The position numbers were made by a program, and so were the translations under genes. This document shows, one piece after another, positions 36,878 to 45,959 of a stretch of DNA of 64,000 nt. Below the pieces are notes generated by a model. That model did not search any database. It saw only the letters and a program-made list of their open reading frames with translations, and had not been told where the DNA came from. This DNA comes from Robiginitomaculum sp. (lineage in GTDB: Bacteria > Pseudomonadota > Alphaproteobacteria > Caulobacterales > Maricaulaceae): positions 1 to 64,000 of the forward strand of contig JAESQN010000011.1 of the NCBI GenBank assembly GCA_016765135.1. The letters are read 5' to 3'. Each line of letters begins with the position of its first letter. Positions within the stretch are counted from its first letter, which is position 1.

Positions 36878-37366
36878 ATGAAAACCACATTTACCCTTTC
36901 AACTATTTTAGGCCTTAGCCTCTTAACTCCATATGCCTCTGCGCAGGAAAGCCGACCCTATCTGACACTTGATGCTGCCAAAACCGGAGCTGCGGCTTGT
37001 GAGGCATATGCATCTGAAAATAGTCTCCGTGTGGCGATATCAATCAAGGATCGTGGTGGTCGCCTTATTCATTTTATGCGCATGGACGACGTCTATCAAA
37101 AGCAAGTCGAATTTGCGGGCATCAAAGCCGAGACGGCCGCAACCACCCCGCTTTCCACAAAGCGGTTAGGGGAAGTTGCGCAACCGGGCAGCGCTCTTGC
37201 GGGCCTGGTTTATGTTCCAGGTTTAAACGGGATTGAAGGCGGCGAACCAATAACACTGAAAACGGGCTATAATATTGGCGGTGTTGGTGTGTCAGGCGCA
37301 AGTCCTGCCCAAGACGGAGAATGCGCAAGAGCCGCAGTTGCCGCAATCAATAAGTCTTACGAATAG
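36878..37366 (+). CDS. Exported GlcG/HbpS-like heme-binding family protein
   Basis: A 162-residue protein with a clear signal peptide (cleavage after ASAQ). The mature part is the GlcG/HbpS (DUF336) fold: AAACEAYASENSLRVAISI, DRGGRLIHFMRMDD, GIKAETAATTPLSTKR and the glycine-rich GYNIGGVGVSGASPAQD. Members bind heme or cobalamin-like ligands or are of unknown role in catabolic loci. The ribosome site AGGAG is present. It looks intact and is followed by a broken paralogue. Confidence 0.82.
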   Translation: MKTTFTLSTILGLSLLTPYASAQESRPYLTLDAAKTGAAACEAYASENSLRVAISIKDRGGRLIHFMRMDDVYQKQVEFAGIKAETAATTPLSTKRLGEVAQPGSALAGLVYVPGLNGIEGGEPITLKTGYNIGGVGVSGASPAQDGECARAAVAAINKSYE

Positions 37367-37477
37367 AAATGAGTTGATGAGGGAGCAAGCTTTCACGAGG
37401 TGAGGACGAATGCGGGCGACCTATTTTGGGCGCTTGAAGCTGCTAAGTTAAGCTATGGTCCGGTTTGGAAGATTTAA

Positions 37478-37759
37478 GAGGCGACACAGATTGCTATGTT
37501 AAAAGCAGAGACAGCATCCACGACACCAAGATCGACCCAGGAACTTAGAGAAATCGCACTCATTAAAAATGATCCGCCCCACGGAATTGAACGGATTCCA
37601 AGCATTGTCGTGTTTGATGGTGGTGTCCCTATCAAAACATCTGATGGCTACCATCTGGGAGGCATCGGTGTATCTGGCGCGACAGCTACTGACGACGGCA
37701 AATGCGCCCGTGCCGGAGTGCGCGCAATTAAGGAAGACCTCAAAAATTCCACCAAATGA
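37478..37759 (+). pseudogene. Second GlcG/HbpS-like gene, 5' part lost
   Basis: The C-terminal two thirds of a paralogue of the preceding gene: EATQIAMLKAETASTTP, GIERIPSIVVFDGGVPI, GYHLGGIGVSGATATDDGKC. An in-frame TAA sits just upstream of 37478 and no signal peptide or N-terminal domain is found, so the copy is broken. ATG 37496 could start a short product. Confidence 0.65.
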
Positions 37760-37933
37760 TGGTTTGCGCTTTTGTAATGATCTATTTTCAATTTTAAAAT
37801 CTATGACCGCCGCAAAACCAAATTTCAAAGGGAAGTCATAAAAGCATTTTCACACTCCAAGCCCCGCACCTGCCTATAATTATTACTCTCTTTTCTGTCT
37901 GACATACCAATGCTCTTATCCTAAACTTGCAGC

Positions 37934-38218
37934 ATGAAGAATGATGGGAAGACATCGAAAATAACCGAGGCCCGTCTTAGCCGTGCGATGCGGACGGTGG
38001 CGACGATTATTGATCATTACGGTGATGCTTATTGGCCTATCTTCGAAGCGTTGGAGACCCAATTAGAAGCGCGGATTACAAACTCGGCGCGGCTCGCTCA
38101 GTTCTCCAGGCGCAGGCGTCTACAGCGGGCCACTAAACCCGGCTCAACACCTGCCATTGGTCAACATGGTATGTCGTCGGCGCCAAAGGACAGGCTCATG
38201 TCGCGGGAAACGCAATAG
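37934..38218 (+). CDS. Small hypothetical protein of island type
   Basis: A 94-residue basic protein. The segment RLSRAMRTVATIIDHYGDAYWPIFEALETQLEA (read in parts, about residues 15-47) resembles short proteins of unknown function that often lie beside integrases in alphaproteobacterial islands. The arginine-rich middle (SRRRRLQRA) may bind nucleic acid. It converges on and overlaps the 3' end of the integrase remnant by 23 bp. Confidence 0.5.
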   Translation: MKNDGKTSKITEARLSRAMRTVATIIDHYGDAYWPIFEALETQLEARITNSARLAQFSRRRRLQRATKPGSTPAIGQHGMSSAPKDRLMSRETQ

Positions 38219-39618
38219 AGGCCGATTTTATAAGATCATCCTGATAAGGGTGCACAATCTTTAGTAACTGTTCGCGCCGGTAGGCAAGCGATCCATTTTT
38301 ACCATAGTCAGGCCGCGTGTTCTTATGACCCATAAGATAGCACCGCATGCCATAGTCGATATTTGCCTAAAGCATCCGGTCTTCAAAGGCGTGGCGGAAC
38401 GAATAGATGATATGTTCAGATGTCGGAAAAAGCTTACGGAGACGAAATGCCTTCATCAAATTGGCGGAAACCAATTCGCCTTTGTCACGGTAATGAGGAA
38501 AGCCGTTAGGCGCTTGTTTCATCGCATCCAACGCTACCCCAACTAAGGGGATTTCACGTTTCGAGGTCCAGGTTTTAAGCTCTCTGCCCTTGGGTTGGAT
38601 CGCGATATGCGGCACTTCATGATCAAGCCGGATGTTCTCAGATTGCAAGTTACAGATTTCGCTCGTGCGTGCGCCTGTTTCGATCAACACATAGATCATC
38701 AAGCGTAACTCATCGTTCAACTCATCAAACAGACTTGGCGCCAGAATACGATCCCGCACCCAATCATTCTCAAAGGATGGTATTTTGGTGTCCTGATTAT
38801 CTTTGAAAAACATTTTGCGGAACGGGTTTAAACGCTCCTCTTCGCCTATATGCGTAAAGTAACCCTCATAAAGCCGGCGCATATTGCCTATGTGCCGATT
38901 GGCTGTATTGGGTTTTGCAGGTCTCAATTGCTCGTCGCCGGGCACCATGCGTTCAATCCACCAGCTACGGTAGGAGGTCGCCATTTCGCGGGTGATCTCT
39001 TCCATGTCGATATCGCCAACCACATCAATAAAATAGTTGATCGAGGTACGCTTGGTCTTCTCCCAGCTATATTGTTGTTTAGGAGATTTCTTGGCCTGCT
39101 CATCATAGGCAATCTCGCTCAAATAGAGAGCGAATGCACCGGAGACTTTCACGGAAGGTTTTACGGGGGCAGGAACCCCGCCCAATATTGCTTCGGTTTC
39201 AGCTTTCGGCGGAATGCCGGACTTTCCCGTGTTTTCGTCAATGAGTTCGATCCGCTCAAGTAATTGTTCTACGTGGTTACCGACCGCCGCGTCCTGTGAA
39301 AGAATTTCGGCGGTCTTGTACTCAAGACCAAAGCGCGTGCTTGAGCGGCTTTATAACGCTGCTCCGCTGCCTTGAAAGTGACCATCGTTACAGCAAGGTT
39401 TTCCGCTGCATCTGTCGCCAGAGCATTCCAATATTCTAGGTCAGCATTGGCCAATTGATCTCTGCGAACACGGGCGGTTTCGAGCGAGGTGGTATGCAGA
39501 GAATAACGAATACGATTGCGACTATCGATATGGGCAAATCGAGCAGGCACCATTCTTTGATAATACCAATAGCCTCGGTATTGAGTGAGGTATCGATTGA
39601 GCTTTGATAGGTAGTCAT
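38196..39618 (-). pseudogene. Tyrosine recombinase (phage/ICE integrase), multiply disrupted
   Basis: The pieces in order are an N-terminal segment (YLTQYRGYWYYQRMVPARF, frame shifted relative to ATG 39618), a core-binding helix region (AEQRYKAAQARAL), a frameshift near 39330, then LEYKTAEILSQDAAV on through SWEKTKRTSINYF to the catalytic domain. Catalytic Arg is in ETGARTSEICNL and the His-x-x-Arg region is YSFRHAFEDRML. An in-frame TAG at about 38367-38369 follows, after which the frame continues to the HxxH/W-like GHKNTRPDYG with the nucleophile Tyr. It is inactive as it stands. It lies 104 bp from the 3' end of tRNA-Asp, its probable former target. Confidence 0.85.
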
Positions 39619-39721
39619 GATTATTTCTATCCTAAAACTTAGGAAAAACAAAAATATCATCAGTTACTGAATTAAATATTCAATATTTTCAACAATTTAT
39701 GCGGCATATTTGGAAAAATAA

Positions 39722-39798
39722 TGGCGCGAGTGACGGGACTCGAACCCGCGGCCTCTGGCGTGACAGGCCAGCGCTCTAACCAACTGAGCTACACCCGC
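39722..39798 (-). tRNA. tRNA-Asp (GTC)
   Basis: Reading the minus strand, the 77-nt cloverleaf is complete. The acceptor GCGGGTG pairs with CACTCGC (one G-U). A D-arm with GGTTAG, an anticodon stem CTGGC/GCCAG with loop CTGTCAC (anticodon GTC), a T-arm with GGTTCGAGTCC, discriminator G and an encoded CCA follow. The 3' end faces the integrase remnant. Confidence 0.96.
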
Positions 39799-39876
39799 TT
39801 GTGTTTAAACAAGGCGCGTTTACTAGCCCGCCGTCTTGCTAGCGTCAACGGCTTTTACACTAAAAAATGCGTTTTT

Positions 39877-40764
39877 TTATGCTTGGTATTCTGGCAACAA
39901 ACATAGTTTCTTGATTAACGCCTTGGCGTCTTCGCCGATCTCCTCATGGTCAACGGCATAGGCGCAAACCGCCTTGAAATACCCAAGCTTTGAGCCGCAA
40001 TCATGGGCGTCACCCTTAAACTCTACAGCATGAAAAGTTGAGACGTCCATCAGCTTTGCCATTGCGTCGGTAAGCTGGATTTCATTACCAGCGCCGGGCT
40101 TTTGGTCTTCGAGGAATTTGAAAATTTCCGGCTGCAAGATATAGCGCCCGGTAATGGAGAGATTTGACGGCGCGTCCTTAGGCGCAGGTTTTTCAACCAT
40201 GCCTGACATTTTATAGATATTCCCGTCTTGGGATACGGGCGCAATGACACCGTATTTATCGGTTTGGTCTCTGGGTACCGGGTTTACGGCAATGATATTG
40301 CCGCCTTTTTTATGATAAGCAGCGATCATTTGTTTCAAACAGCCAGGTTCGGATTTGACCAATACGTCTGGCAAAAGCACTGCAAACGGTTCATCACCAA
40401 TAACATCTCGCGCACACCAAACGGCGTGGCCGAGGCCCTGGGGGGATTGCTGGCGTACGAAACTGGTGGTGCCGGGGCCGGGCAGGCCTTTTTGCAATTG
40501 CTCTAATATACCGCGTTTGTTTTTCTGGTGCAGTGTGGCTTCCAACTCATAGGCTCGGTCAAAATAATCCTCAATAGCCCCCTTATTACGACCAGTGACA
40601 AAGACGATATGTTCGATACCGGCCTCAAATGCTTCGTCGACGACATATTGCAGGGCCGGGCGATCAACCACGGGCAACATTTCCTTAGGGATGGATTTGG
40701 TGGCGGGTAGAACCCGTGTTCCAAAGCCTGCAACGGGCAGGACGGCTTTACGTATTTTTTTCAT
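39877..40764 (-). CDS. galU: UTP-glucose-1-phosphate uridylyltransferase
   Basis: A 295-residue nucleotidyltransferase making UDP-glucose from UTP and glucose 1-phosphate. The nucleotide-binding signature GFGTRVLPATKSIPKEML lies at 13-30, followed by VVDRPALQYVVDEA, LLPDVLV and VEKPAP. It supplies the substrate for Ugd encoded nearby on the same strand. Confidence 0.95.
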   Translation of the reverse strand: MKKIRKAVLPVAGFGTRVLPATKSIPKEMLPVVDRPALQYVVDEAFEAGIEHIVFVTGRNKGAIEDYFDRAYELEATLHQKNKRGILEQLQKGLPGPGTTSFVRQQSPQGLGHAVWCARDVIGDEPFAVLLPDVLVKSEPGCLKQMIAAYHKKGGNIIAVNPVPRDQTDKYGVIAPVSQDGNIYKMSGMVEKPAPKDAPSNLSITGRYILQPEIFKFLEDQKPGAGNEIQLTDAMAKLMDVSTFHAVEFKGDAHDCGSKLGYFKAVCAYAVDHEEIGEDAKALIKKLCLLPEYQA

Positions 40765-40884
40765 GGCTATGCCTTAACAGTAAACCTTTACCCAAGCGTT
40801 ACGGATTTGACCAAATTTTGTGGTTGGCCCGCACCTGCATCCACATCATCTCCGCGTAATAGGCCGCCAACATGAGAGCAAATG

Positions 40885-41220
40885 TTAAAATTGCTGCACT
40901 GCCTGGTATATTTGCGCGGAGATGGTTTCGCCGTTTTCCAATATGGCCTGAATAGGAACACGCTTATAGTTTTTGCCTTCGAATTTATCCAGTCTGGGCC
41001 AGTGTGCGGGCAGGTCGTCTGAAATGAAAACCAGGCCGTTTATAATTTCGCCATTTGCGTCAGGAATAAAGCCTGGATGTTTTTTGTGCGTACCCCAACC
41101 CGTATCGTAGCGTGTACCGCGTACCGAAGCTTCGCACCATTTCCCGTCCATGCCGTCCATGATATGGGCGTTTTCCGCACCCGGTACCAGAGTGCCGTAG
41201 ACAAATAAAACCCTATTCAT
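40885..41220 (-). CDS. Gamma-glutamylcyclotransferase-like (AIG2 family) protein
   Basis: A 111-residue protein with the family's YGTLVPG near residue 9 and the acidic residue in LDKFEGKNYKRV that acts as general base in true cyclotransferases. It releases 5-oxoproline from gamma-glutamyl compounds in characterised members; here the substrate is unknown. The ATG overlaps the ugd stop (ATGA), so it is co-translated with ugd. Confidence 0.82.
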   Translation of the reverse strand: MNRVLFVYGTLVPGAENAHIMDGMDGKWCEASVRGTRYDTGWGTHKKHPGFIPDANGEIINGLVFISDDLPAHWPRLDKFEGKNYKRVPIQAILENGETISAQIYQAVQQF

Positions 41221-42536
41221 TGTGGTCGCCCGACACTGATATATTTAAAGCCCTGTCGGGCCATGCTGACGGGGTTATAGATATTCCGCAGATCAATCAA
41301 AACGGGGGTGTTGAGCAAGGCTTTGACCCGTGTAAAATCCAAAGCCCTGAACTGATCCCACTCGGTGATAATGACCATAGCATCTGCGCCGTCGATACAG
41401 TTATAAGCGTTTTCGCAATAGGTGATTTCGGGCAATATCTGTTTGGCCTCGTCCATGGCTTCGGGATCATAGGCGCGAATATTGGCCCCGCCTGCCGTCA
41501 GCTTGTTGATAATGGCAATGGCCGGGCTTTCGCGCATATCGTCGGTATTGGGTTTGAACGCCAAGCCTAACACGGCGATAGTTTTGCCTGAAACATCTCC
41601 GCCGACACCCTCGACGACTTTATCAGCCATTTTTTCCTTGCGCGCCTCATTAACCGCGACGACGGCTTCGATGATTTTCAAAGGTGCGCCTGCTTCCTGA
41701 GCGGTGCGGACAACTGCCAAAGTGTCTTTGGGGAAGCACGATCCGCCATAGCCCGGCCCGGCGTGCAGAAATTTTTTGCCGATACGCCCGTCCAGCCCGA
41801 TTCCGCGTGAAACTTCTTGAACATTAGCCCCGACTTTTTCGCACAAATCCGCCATTTCATTGATGAAGGTGATTTTGGTGGCCAGAAAAGCATTGCCTGC
41901 ATATTTGATCAATTCGGACGTGCGGCGGTCGGTAAATACAATAGGGGTTTCGTTGATGAACAAGGGGCGGTACAGGCTGCGCATCACGGCGCGGGCTTTT
42001 TCGCTGTCGGTGCCAACCACCACCCTGTCCGGGCGTTTAAAATCCTCGATGGCCGCGCCTTCGCGCAGGAACTCCGGGTTAGAGACTACATCAAAATCCT
42101 CGCCAGGTTTCAAATCGGGGCGGGCCTTGCAAATTATGGCCTCGACGGCGTCACCTGTACCAACGGGGACAGTAGATTTTGTCACAACCACCGTATAGCC
42201 GTCCATGAACCCTGCTATTTCTTCGGCAGCCGCATAGACATAAGAAAGATCGGCATGACCATCACCGCGCCTCGACGGTGTACCCACGGCTATAAATACG
42301 GCATCAGCATTTTTAACCGCGTCCCGGGTCTCTGTTGTGAATGTAAGATGCCTGGCGCGGACGTTTTTTGCGACCAGATCAGCTAACCCAGGCTCGAAGA
42401 TCGGTACACCGCCATTGTTAAGTACAGCGATTTTATCCGGGTCTTTATCGACGCAGACAACATCATGGCCGAAGTCGGCAAAACAGACCCCTGAGACCAG
42501 ACCGACATAACCGGTTCCTATCATGGCAACGCGCAT
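41217..42536 (-). CDS. ugd: UDP-glucose 6-dehydrogenase
   Basis: A 439-residue NAD-dependent enzyme oxidising UDP-glucose to UDP-glucuronate. GTGYVGLVSG at 7-16 binds NAD, the catalytic Lys region is STVPVGT with NPEFLREG, and the nucleophile is Cys267 in GYGGSCFPKDT. The C-terminal UDP-binding domain is complete. It is placed between galU and the divergent UDP-glucuronate decarboxylase, the next step. Confidence 0.95.
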   Translation of the reverse strand: MRVAMIGTGYVGLVSGVCFADFGHDVVCVDKDPDKIAVLNNGGVPIFEPGLADLVAKNVRARHLTFTTETRDAVKNADAVFIAVGTPSRRGDGHADLSYVYAAAEEIAGFMDGYTVVVTKSTVPVGTGDAVEAIICKARPDLKPGEDFDVVSNPEFLREGAAIEDFKRPDRVVVGTDSEKARAVMRSLYRPLFINETPIVFTDRRTSELIKYAGNAFLATKITFINEMADLCEKVGANVQEVSRGIGLDGRIGKKFLHAGPGYGGSCFPKDTLAVVRTAQEAGAPLKIIEAVVAVNEARKEKMADKVVEGVGGDVSGKTIAVLGLAFKPNTDDMRESPAIAIINKLTAGGANIRAYDPEAMDEAKQILPEITYCENAYNCIDGADAMVIITEWDQFRALDFTRVKALLNTPVLIDLRNIYNPVSMARQGFKYISVGRPQ

Positions 42537-42642
42537 TCAAATTCCTTGTTTTTTCTTTCCAGTACAGAGTAACACCGACAAGCGTTAGTTAAAAGATAGA
42601 AAATCACATGACGCGTGGATAAATTGTCGCTATGAAGCGCAC

Positions 42643-43620
42643 ATGCAACATTTAAGAAAACGAATATTGGTAACAGGCGGGGCCGGATTTCTCGGCTCGC
42701 ATTTGTGCGCGGCTCTGTTGAAAACGGGTGCGGATGTTATCTGTCTTGATAATCTGTTTTGCGGCCAAAAAGACAATATTGTGCCGTTAATGGCCAATCC
42801 GCATTTCGAATTTATCCGCCATGATGTTACCTTTCCGGTCTTTCTTGAGGTAGACGAGATTTACAATCTCGCGTGTCCAGCCAGCCCGTTTCATTACCAG
42901 CACGACCCGGTGCAGACTTTGAAAACCAGTGTTCACGGGGCCATCAATATGCTGGGTTTGGCAAAACGTTTGGGGGTGAAAATTCTGCAAACCTCGACCA
43001 GTGAAGTCTACGGCGACCCATCCGTACATCCCCAGCCCGAAAGCTATCACGGCAATGTCAATCCTATCGGCCCACGGGCCTGCTACGACGAGGGCAAGCG
43101 GGCGGCCGAGACATTGTTTTTTGATTATCACCGCCAACACGGGCTAGATATTCGCGTGGCGCGTTTGTTCAATACTTACGGCCCCAATATGCATCCCAAT
43201 GACGGGCGGGCGGTTTCCAATTTTATTGTCCAGGCCTTGAGGGGTGAAGACATCACCATATTTGGCGATGGCAGCCAGACCAGATCATTTTGCTATGTGG
43301 ACGATTTGATCGTCGCTTTGCTGGCATTTATGGCGCAGGACAAAATAATTGGCCCCGTAAATATGGGCAACCCGGGCGAATTTACCATTAAACAACTGGC
43401 CGAAACGGTGATTGACCTGACGGGCACAAAATCAAAACTGATCTTCAAAGACCTGCCCGCCGACGACCCAAAACAACGTCAGCCGGATATCAGTCTGGCG
43501 AAAAAGCACCTTGGCTGGGAACCAACAACGGATTTACGCACCGGCCTGAAGCAAACAATTGCCTATTTCGATGATTTGTTGAAGCGTACAGATGCGAGCA
43601 GGATAGAAACGCCGGGGTAA
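42643..43620 (+). CDS. UDP-glucuronate decarboxylase (UDP-xylose synthase)
   Basis: A 325-residue extended [13 protein letters not shown] at 11-20 binds NAD; the catalytic YDEGKRAAE supplies Tyr148 and Lys152; STSEVYGDP provides the Ser/Glu. The [17 protein letters not shown] stretch is characteristic of UXS. It converts UDP-glucuronate to UDP-xylose, so with galU and ugd the locus makes a xylose donor for surface polysaccharide. Confidence 0.93.
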   Translation: MQHLRKRILVTGGAGFLGSHLCAALLKTGADVICLDNLFCGQKDNIVPLMANPHFEFIRHDVTFPVFLEVDEIYNLACPASPFHYQHDPVQTLKTSVHGAINMLGLAKRLGVKILQTSTSEVYGDPSVHPQPESYHGNVNPIGPRACYDEGKRAAETLFFDYHRQHGLDIRVARLFNTYGPNMHPNDGRAVSNFIVQALRGEDITIFGDGSQTRSFCYVDDLIVALLAFMAQDKIIGPVNMGNPGEFTIKQLAETVIDLTGTKSKLIFKDLPADDPKQRQPDISLAKKHLGWEPTTDLRTGLKQTIAYFDDLLKRTDASRIETPG

Positions 43621-43629
43621 CCGACAATA

Positions 43630-43658
43630 TTGACAGCAATGACAGCAATGCCTATATA
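43630..43658 (+). promoter_or_regulatory. Sigma-70 promoter of fitAB
   Basis: TTGACA (43630-43635) and TATATA (43653-43658) are exactly 17 bases apart and lie 30 bp before the antitoxin ATG. A 9-bp direct repeat tgacagcaa (43631 and 43640) overlaps the -35 region. Confidence 0.7.
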
Positions 43659-43675
43659 GTTGAATATAATTCAAC
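43659..43675. promoter_or_regulatory. Palindromic operator for the FitA antitoxin
   Basis: gttgaat-ata-attcaac is a perfect 7+7 inverted repeat directly downstream of the promoter. FitA/VapB ribbon-helix-helix antitoxins repress their own operon by binding such repeats, so autoregulation is likely. Confidence 0.65.
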
Positions 43676-43687
43676 TGTGAGGATAAA

Positions 43688-43939
43688 ATGGCCACGCTGA
43701 CAATTCGTAACCTTGATGACAATATCCGAGACTTTTTGCGCCAACAAGCGGCAAGGCATGGCCGTTCTATGGAGGCTGAAGTGCGCTCCATATTGGAAAC
43801 AACTGTAGCACAGCAGCAAATGCGGCCTGGTCACATTGCCCGTAAAATCCACAAAAAATTTGCAGATATTGGCGGCGTGGATGAATTGCCGCACCCCAAA
43901 CCAGAGCCACTGCCTGACCCTGTACAGTTCGCGGAATGA
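43688..43939 (+). CDS. fitA: FitA-type ribbon-helix-helix antitoxin
   Basis: An 83-residue protein. The N-terminal RHH domain ATLTIRNLDDNIRDFLRQQA, with HGRSMEAEVRSIL, binds DNA. The C-terminal tail (PHPKPEPLPDPVQF) should wrap the toxin active site. The stop overlaps the toxin ATG (ATGA). Confidence 0.92.
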   Translation: MATLTIRNLDDNIRDFLRQQAARHGRSMEAEVRSILETTVAQQQMRPGHIARKIHKKFADIGGVDELPHPKPEPLPDPVQFAE

Positions 43940-44355
43940 TTATTCTTGATACCAATATATTTTCCGAGCTTATGAAAACTACGCCGGACGAGACTGTGCT
44001 TAAATGGTTTGACCGCTTGCCGCCACAACCCGTGGCGACCACGGCCATTACAGTGGCCGAATTATATTATGGTTTGGCCAGCCTGCCAAAAGGCAAGCGC
44101 AGGGACGGTCTGAAAAAAGCATTGCAGATGACACTAACGGATGACCTTGGCGGGCTTGTTCTGCCTTTCGGTGAAGCGGCCGCCGAGATTTATGGGTATT
44201 TGGCGGCTCGGTTACAAAAAACCGGAACTCCAATTGGCCAAAGTGATACTATGATTGCGGCCATTATCCTACAGCACGGCGGCCTTTTGGTGACACGCAA
44301 TATCAAGCATTTCAAACACTGCAAAATAGACGTGGTAAATCCCTTTGAGAGTTAA
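43936..44355 (+). CDS. fitB: FitB/VapC PIN-domain toxin ribonuclease
   Basis: A 139-residue PIN nuclease. Acidic residues Asp5 (LDTNIFSELM), Glu42 (VAELYYGLA) and Asp104 (GQSDTMIAA) form the Mg-binding site. VTRNIKHFKH near the end carries the C-terminal family motif. VapC-type toxins cleave tRNA or rRNA; the target here is unknown. The end overlaps the convergent phosphohexomutase gene by 4 bp. Confidence 0.92.
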   Translation: MIILDTNIFSELMKTTPDETVLKWFDRLPPQPVATTAITVAELYYGLASLPKGKRRDGLKKALQMTLTDDLGGLVLPFGEAAAEIYGYLAARLQKTGTPIGQSDTMIAAIILQHGGLLVTRNIKHFKHCKIDVVNPFES

Positions 44356-45872
44356 ATCTTCTGGTCATACTCCCCAATGTCTTCGTATTTCGCGAGCCTT
44401 GCCTCAATTTCCCTAAACATATTGTTTTTGTTGTCTTCAGACGTGGGGCTTTCGACTACGACGACCAGGTTTGGCGTGTTGGAGCTTGCGCGGACGAGGC
44501 CCCAGGTGCCGTCTTCCAGAGTGACGCGCACGCCGTTTACGGTGTTGATGTCGCGGATATTTTGGTCGAGCAGTTTATCGCCGTTTTTAAAAGCCAACTG
44601 GTATTCGGCAATGATCTTATCGACCACACCGTATTTTTTCTCGTCGTCGCAATAGGGGGACATGGTTGGGCTGCCCCAGGTTTTGGGGAGGGCACGGCGT
44701 AGATCAGCCATGCTTTTGTCCGGGTTATTGTCGAGCATTTGCAAAATTGCGATGGCCGAGAGGATACCGTCGTCATAGCCGCGCCCGATGGGTGCATTGA
44801 AGAAATAATGCCCGGATTTTTCAAACCCGACCAAGGCGCCAATTTCCTTGCTCCGGCGTTTAATGTAGCTATGCCCAGTTTTCCAGTAATCGGTCTTGGC
44901 CCCGTTAGCGATCAACACCGGGTCGGTCGCATAAAGTCCTGTGGATTTTACATCCGCCACGAATTGTGCATTCGGGAACTTGGCCGAGAGATCTCGCGCC
45001 AACATAACGCCGACTTTATCCGCAAAAATCTCCTCGCCTTCATTATCAACAATACCGCACCGGTCGCCGTCACCATCAAATCCAACGGCTAAATCAGCAC
45101 CGTGTTCTTTAACCGCATCTTTCATAGCGTTGAGCATTTTCATGTCTTCGGGGTTGGGATTGTAGGTTGGAAAATTGTGATCGAGACTACACTGTACCGG
45201 GATAACCTCGACCCCGATTTTATCCAAAACATGGGGGGCGAATGCGCCCGCCGTGCCGTTGCCACAAGCGGCGACCACGCGCAATTTGCGCTTGATTTTG
45301 ATGCCTTTGGCCAGGTCGCGCATATAAAGCCCGGCCACATCATCTATAAATTCATACCCGCCGCCGCTTCGGTTGACGGCTTCTCCGGACAGGGCGATGT
45401 CCTTGAGACGGCTCATTTCGTCAGGCCCAAAGGTCAGAGGCCGCTCAACCCCCATTTTAACCCCGGTCCAACCATTGGTGTTATGGCTAGCCGTGACCAT
45501 AGCTACGCACGGAACGTCCAGGGCAAATTGCGCGAAATAAGCGGTGGGTGACAGGGCCAAACCTATGTCTTTCACCTCAACCCCGGCACTCATCAAACCA
45601 ACGATTAAAGCCTGTTTGATCGACAGGGAGTAGGAGCGGTAATCATGCCCAACCACGATTTGCGGGCGCACTCCCAATTCGTGGATCAGCGTACCCAGAG
45701 ATGCGCCAAGCATCTGGATGCCGCAAAGATTGATCTCGGGCGGTTTGTCACTGCCGTGATGCCCAAACCACCAGCGCGCATCATATTCACGAAACCCGGT
45801 CGGTTTGATCAAGGCGCGTGTCTCAAATAATGCGGAGTTAGGTTTAATAACGTCAAGTGGTTTTTTCATCAT
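44352..45872 (-). CDS. Phosphomannomutase/phosphoglucomutase
   Basis: A 506-residue alpha-D-phosphohexomutase. The phosphoserine is Ser129 in VTASHNTNGWTG, the Mg loop is GFDGDGDRCG, the sugar loop is FEKSGHYFF and the phosphate loop SSNTPN is at the C-terminus. It interconverts glucose- and mannose-1/6-phosphates and so feeds GalU. ATG 45872 with AAGGAC upstream is preferred over the longer frame. Confidence 0.92.
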   Translation of the reverse strand: MMKKPLDVIKPNSALFETRALIKPTGFREYDARWWFGHHGSDKPPEINLCGIQMLGASLGTLIHELGVRPQIVVGHDYRSYSLSIKQALIVGLMSAGVEVKDIGLALSPTAYFAQFALDVPCVAMVTASHNTNGWTGVKMGVERPLTFGPDEMSRLKDIALSGEAVNRSGGGYEFIDDVAGLYMRDLAKGIKIKRKLRVVAACGNGTAGAFAPHVLDKIGVEVIPVQCSLDHNFPTYNPNPEDMKMLNAMKDAVKEHGADLAVGFDGDGDRCGIVDNEGEEIFADKVGVMLARDLSAKFPNAQFVADVKSTGLYATDPVLIANGAKTDYWKTGHSYIKRRSKEIGALVGFEKSGHYFFNAPIGRGYDDGILSAIAILQMLDNNPDKSMADLRRALPKTWGSPTMSPYCDDEKKYGVVDKIIAEYQLAFKNGDKLLDQNIRDINTVNGVRVTLEDGTWGLVRASSNTPNLVVVVESPTSEDNKNNMFREIEARLAKYEDIGEYDQKI

Positions 45873-45959
45873 GCTGTCCTTAATTTTAGCCCGTTCTACG
45901 GGGTTAATATTAACCAAGAGTAACCCTATGATAAAGGAGAGGTTTTACGGCTCTGCCCC

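Larger units (their letters stand above)
35145..39721. mobile_element. Decayed genomic island at tRNA-Asp
   Basis: The stretch from the ardA remnant to the 3' end of the tRNA-Asp gene contains only plasmid/ICE-type or broken genes: frameshifted ardA, two 5'-truncated genes fused head to head, a duplicated and broken HbpS-like gene, a small unknown gene and a ruined tyrosine integrase next to the tRNA. The right boundary is the tRNA 3' end, a classic attachment site. The left boundary is not defined; I found no second copy of the tRNA 3' end in the window. Confidence 0.5.

Noticed and set aside
35145-39721. Second copy of the tRNA-Asp 3' end as left attachment site
   Set aside because: I looked for the tRNA 3' sequence (gggactcgaac and flanks) to the left in this window and did not find a convincing duplicate; the island boundary may lie outside or be deleted.
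39862-39878. A6-TGCG-T7 stem at the end of galU as a terminator
   Set aside because: The stem has only A-T pairs and would be very weak; it is not called.
41817-42386. Open frame of 189 codons on the + strand
   Set aside because: It is antisense to ugd, whose catalytic motifs are complete.
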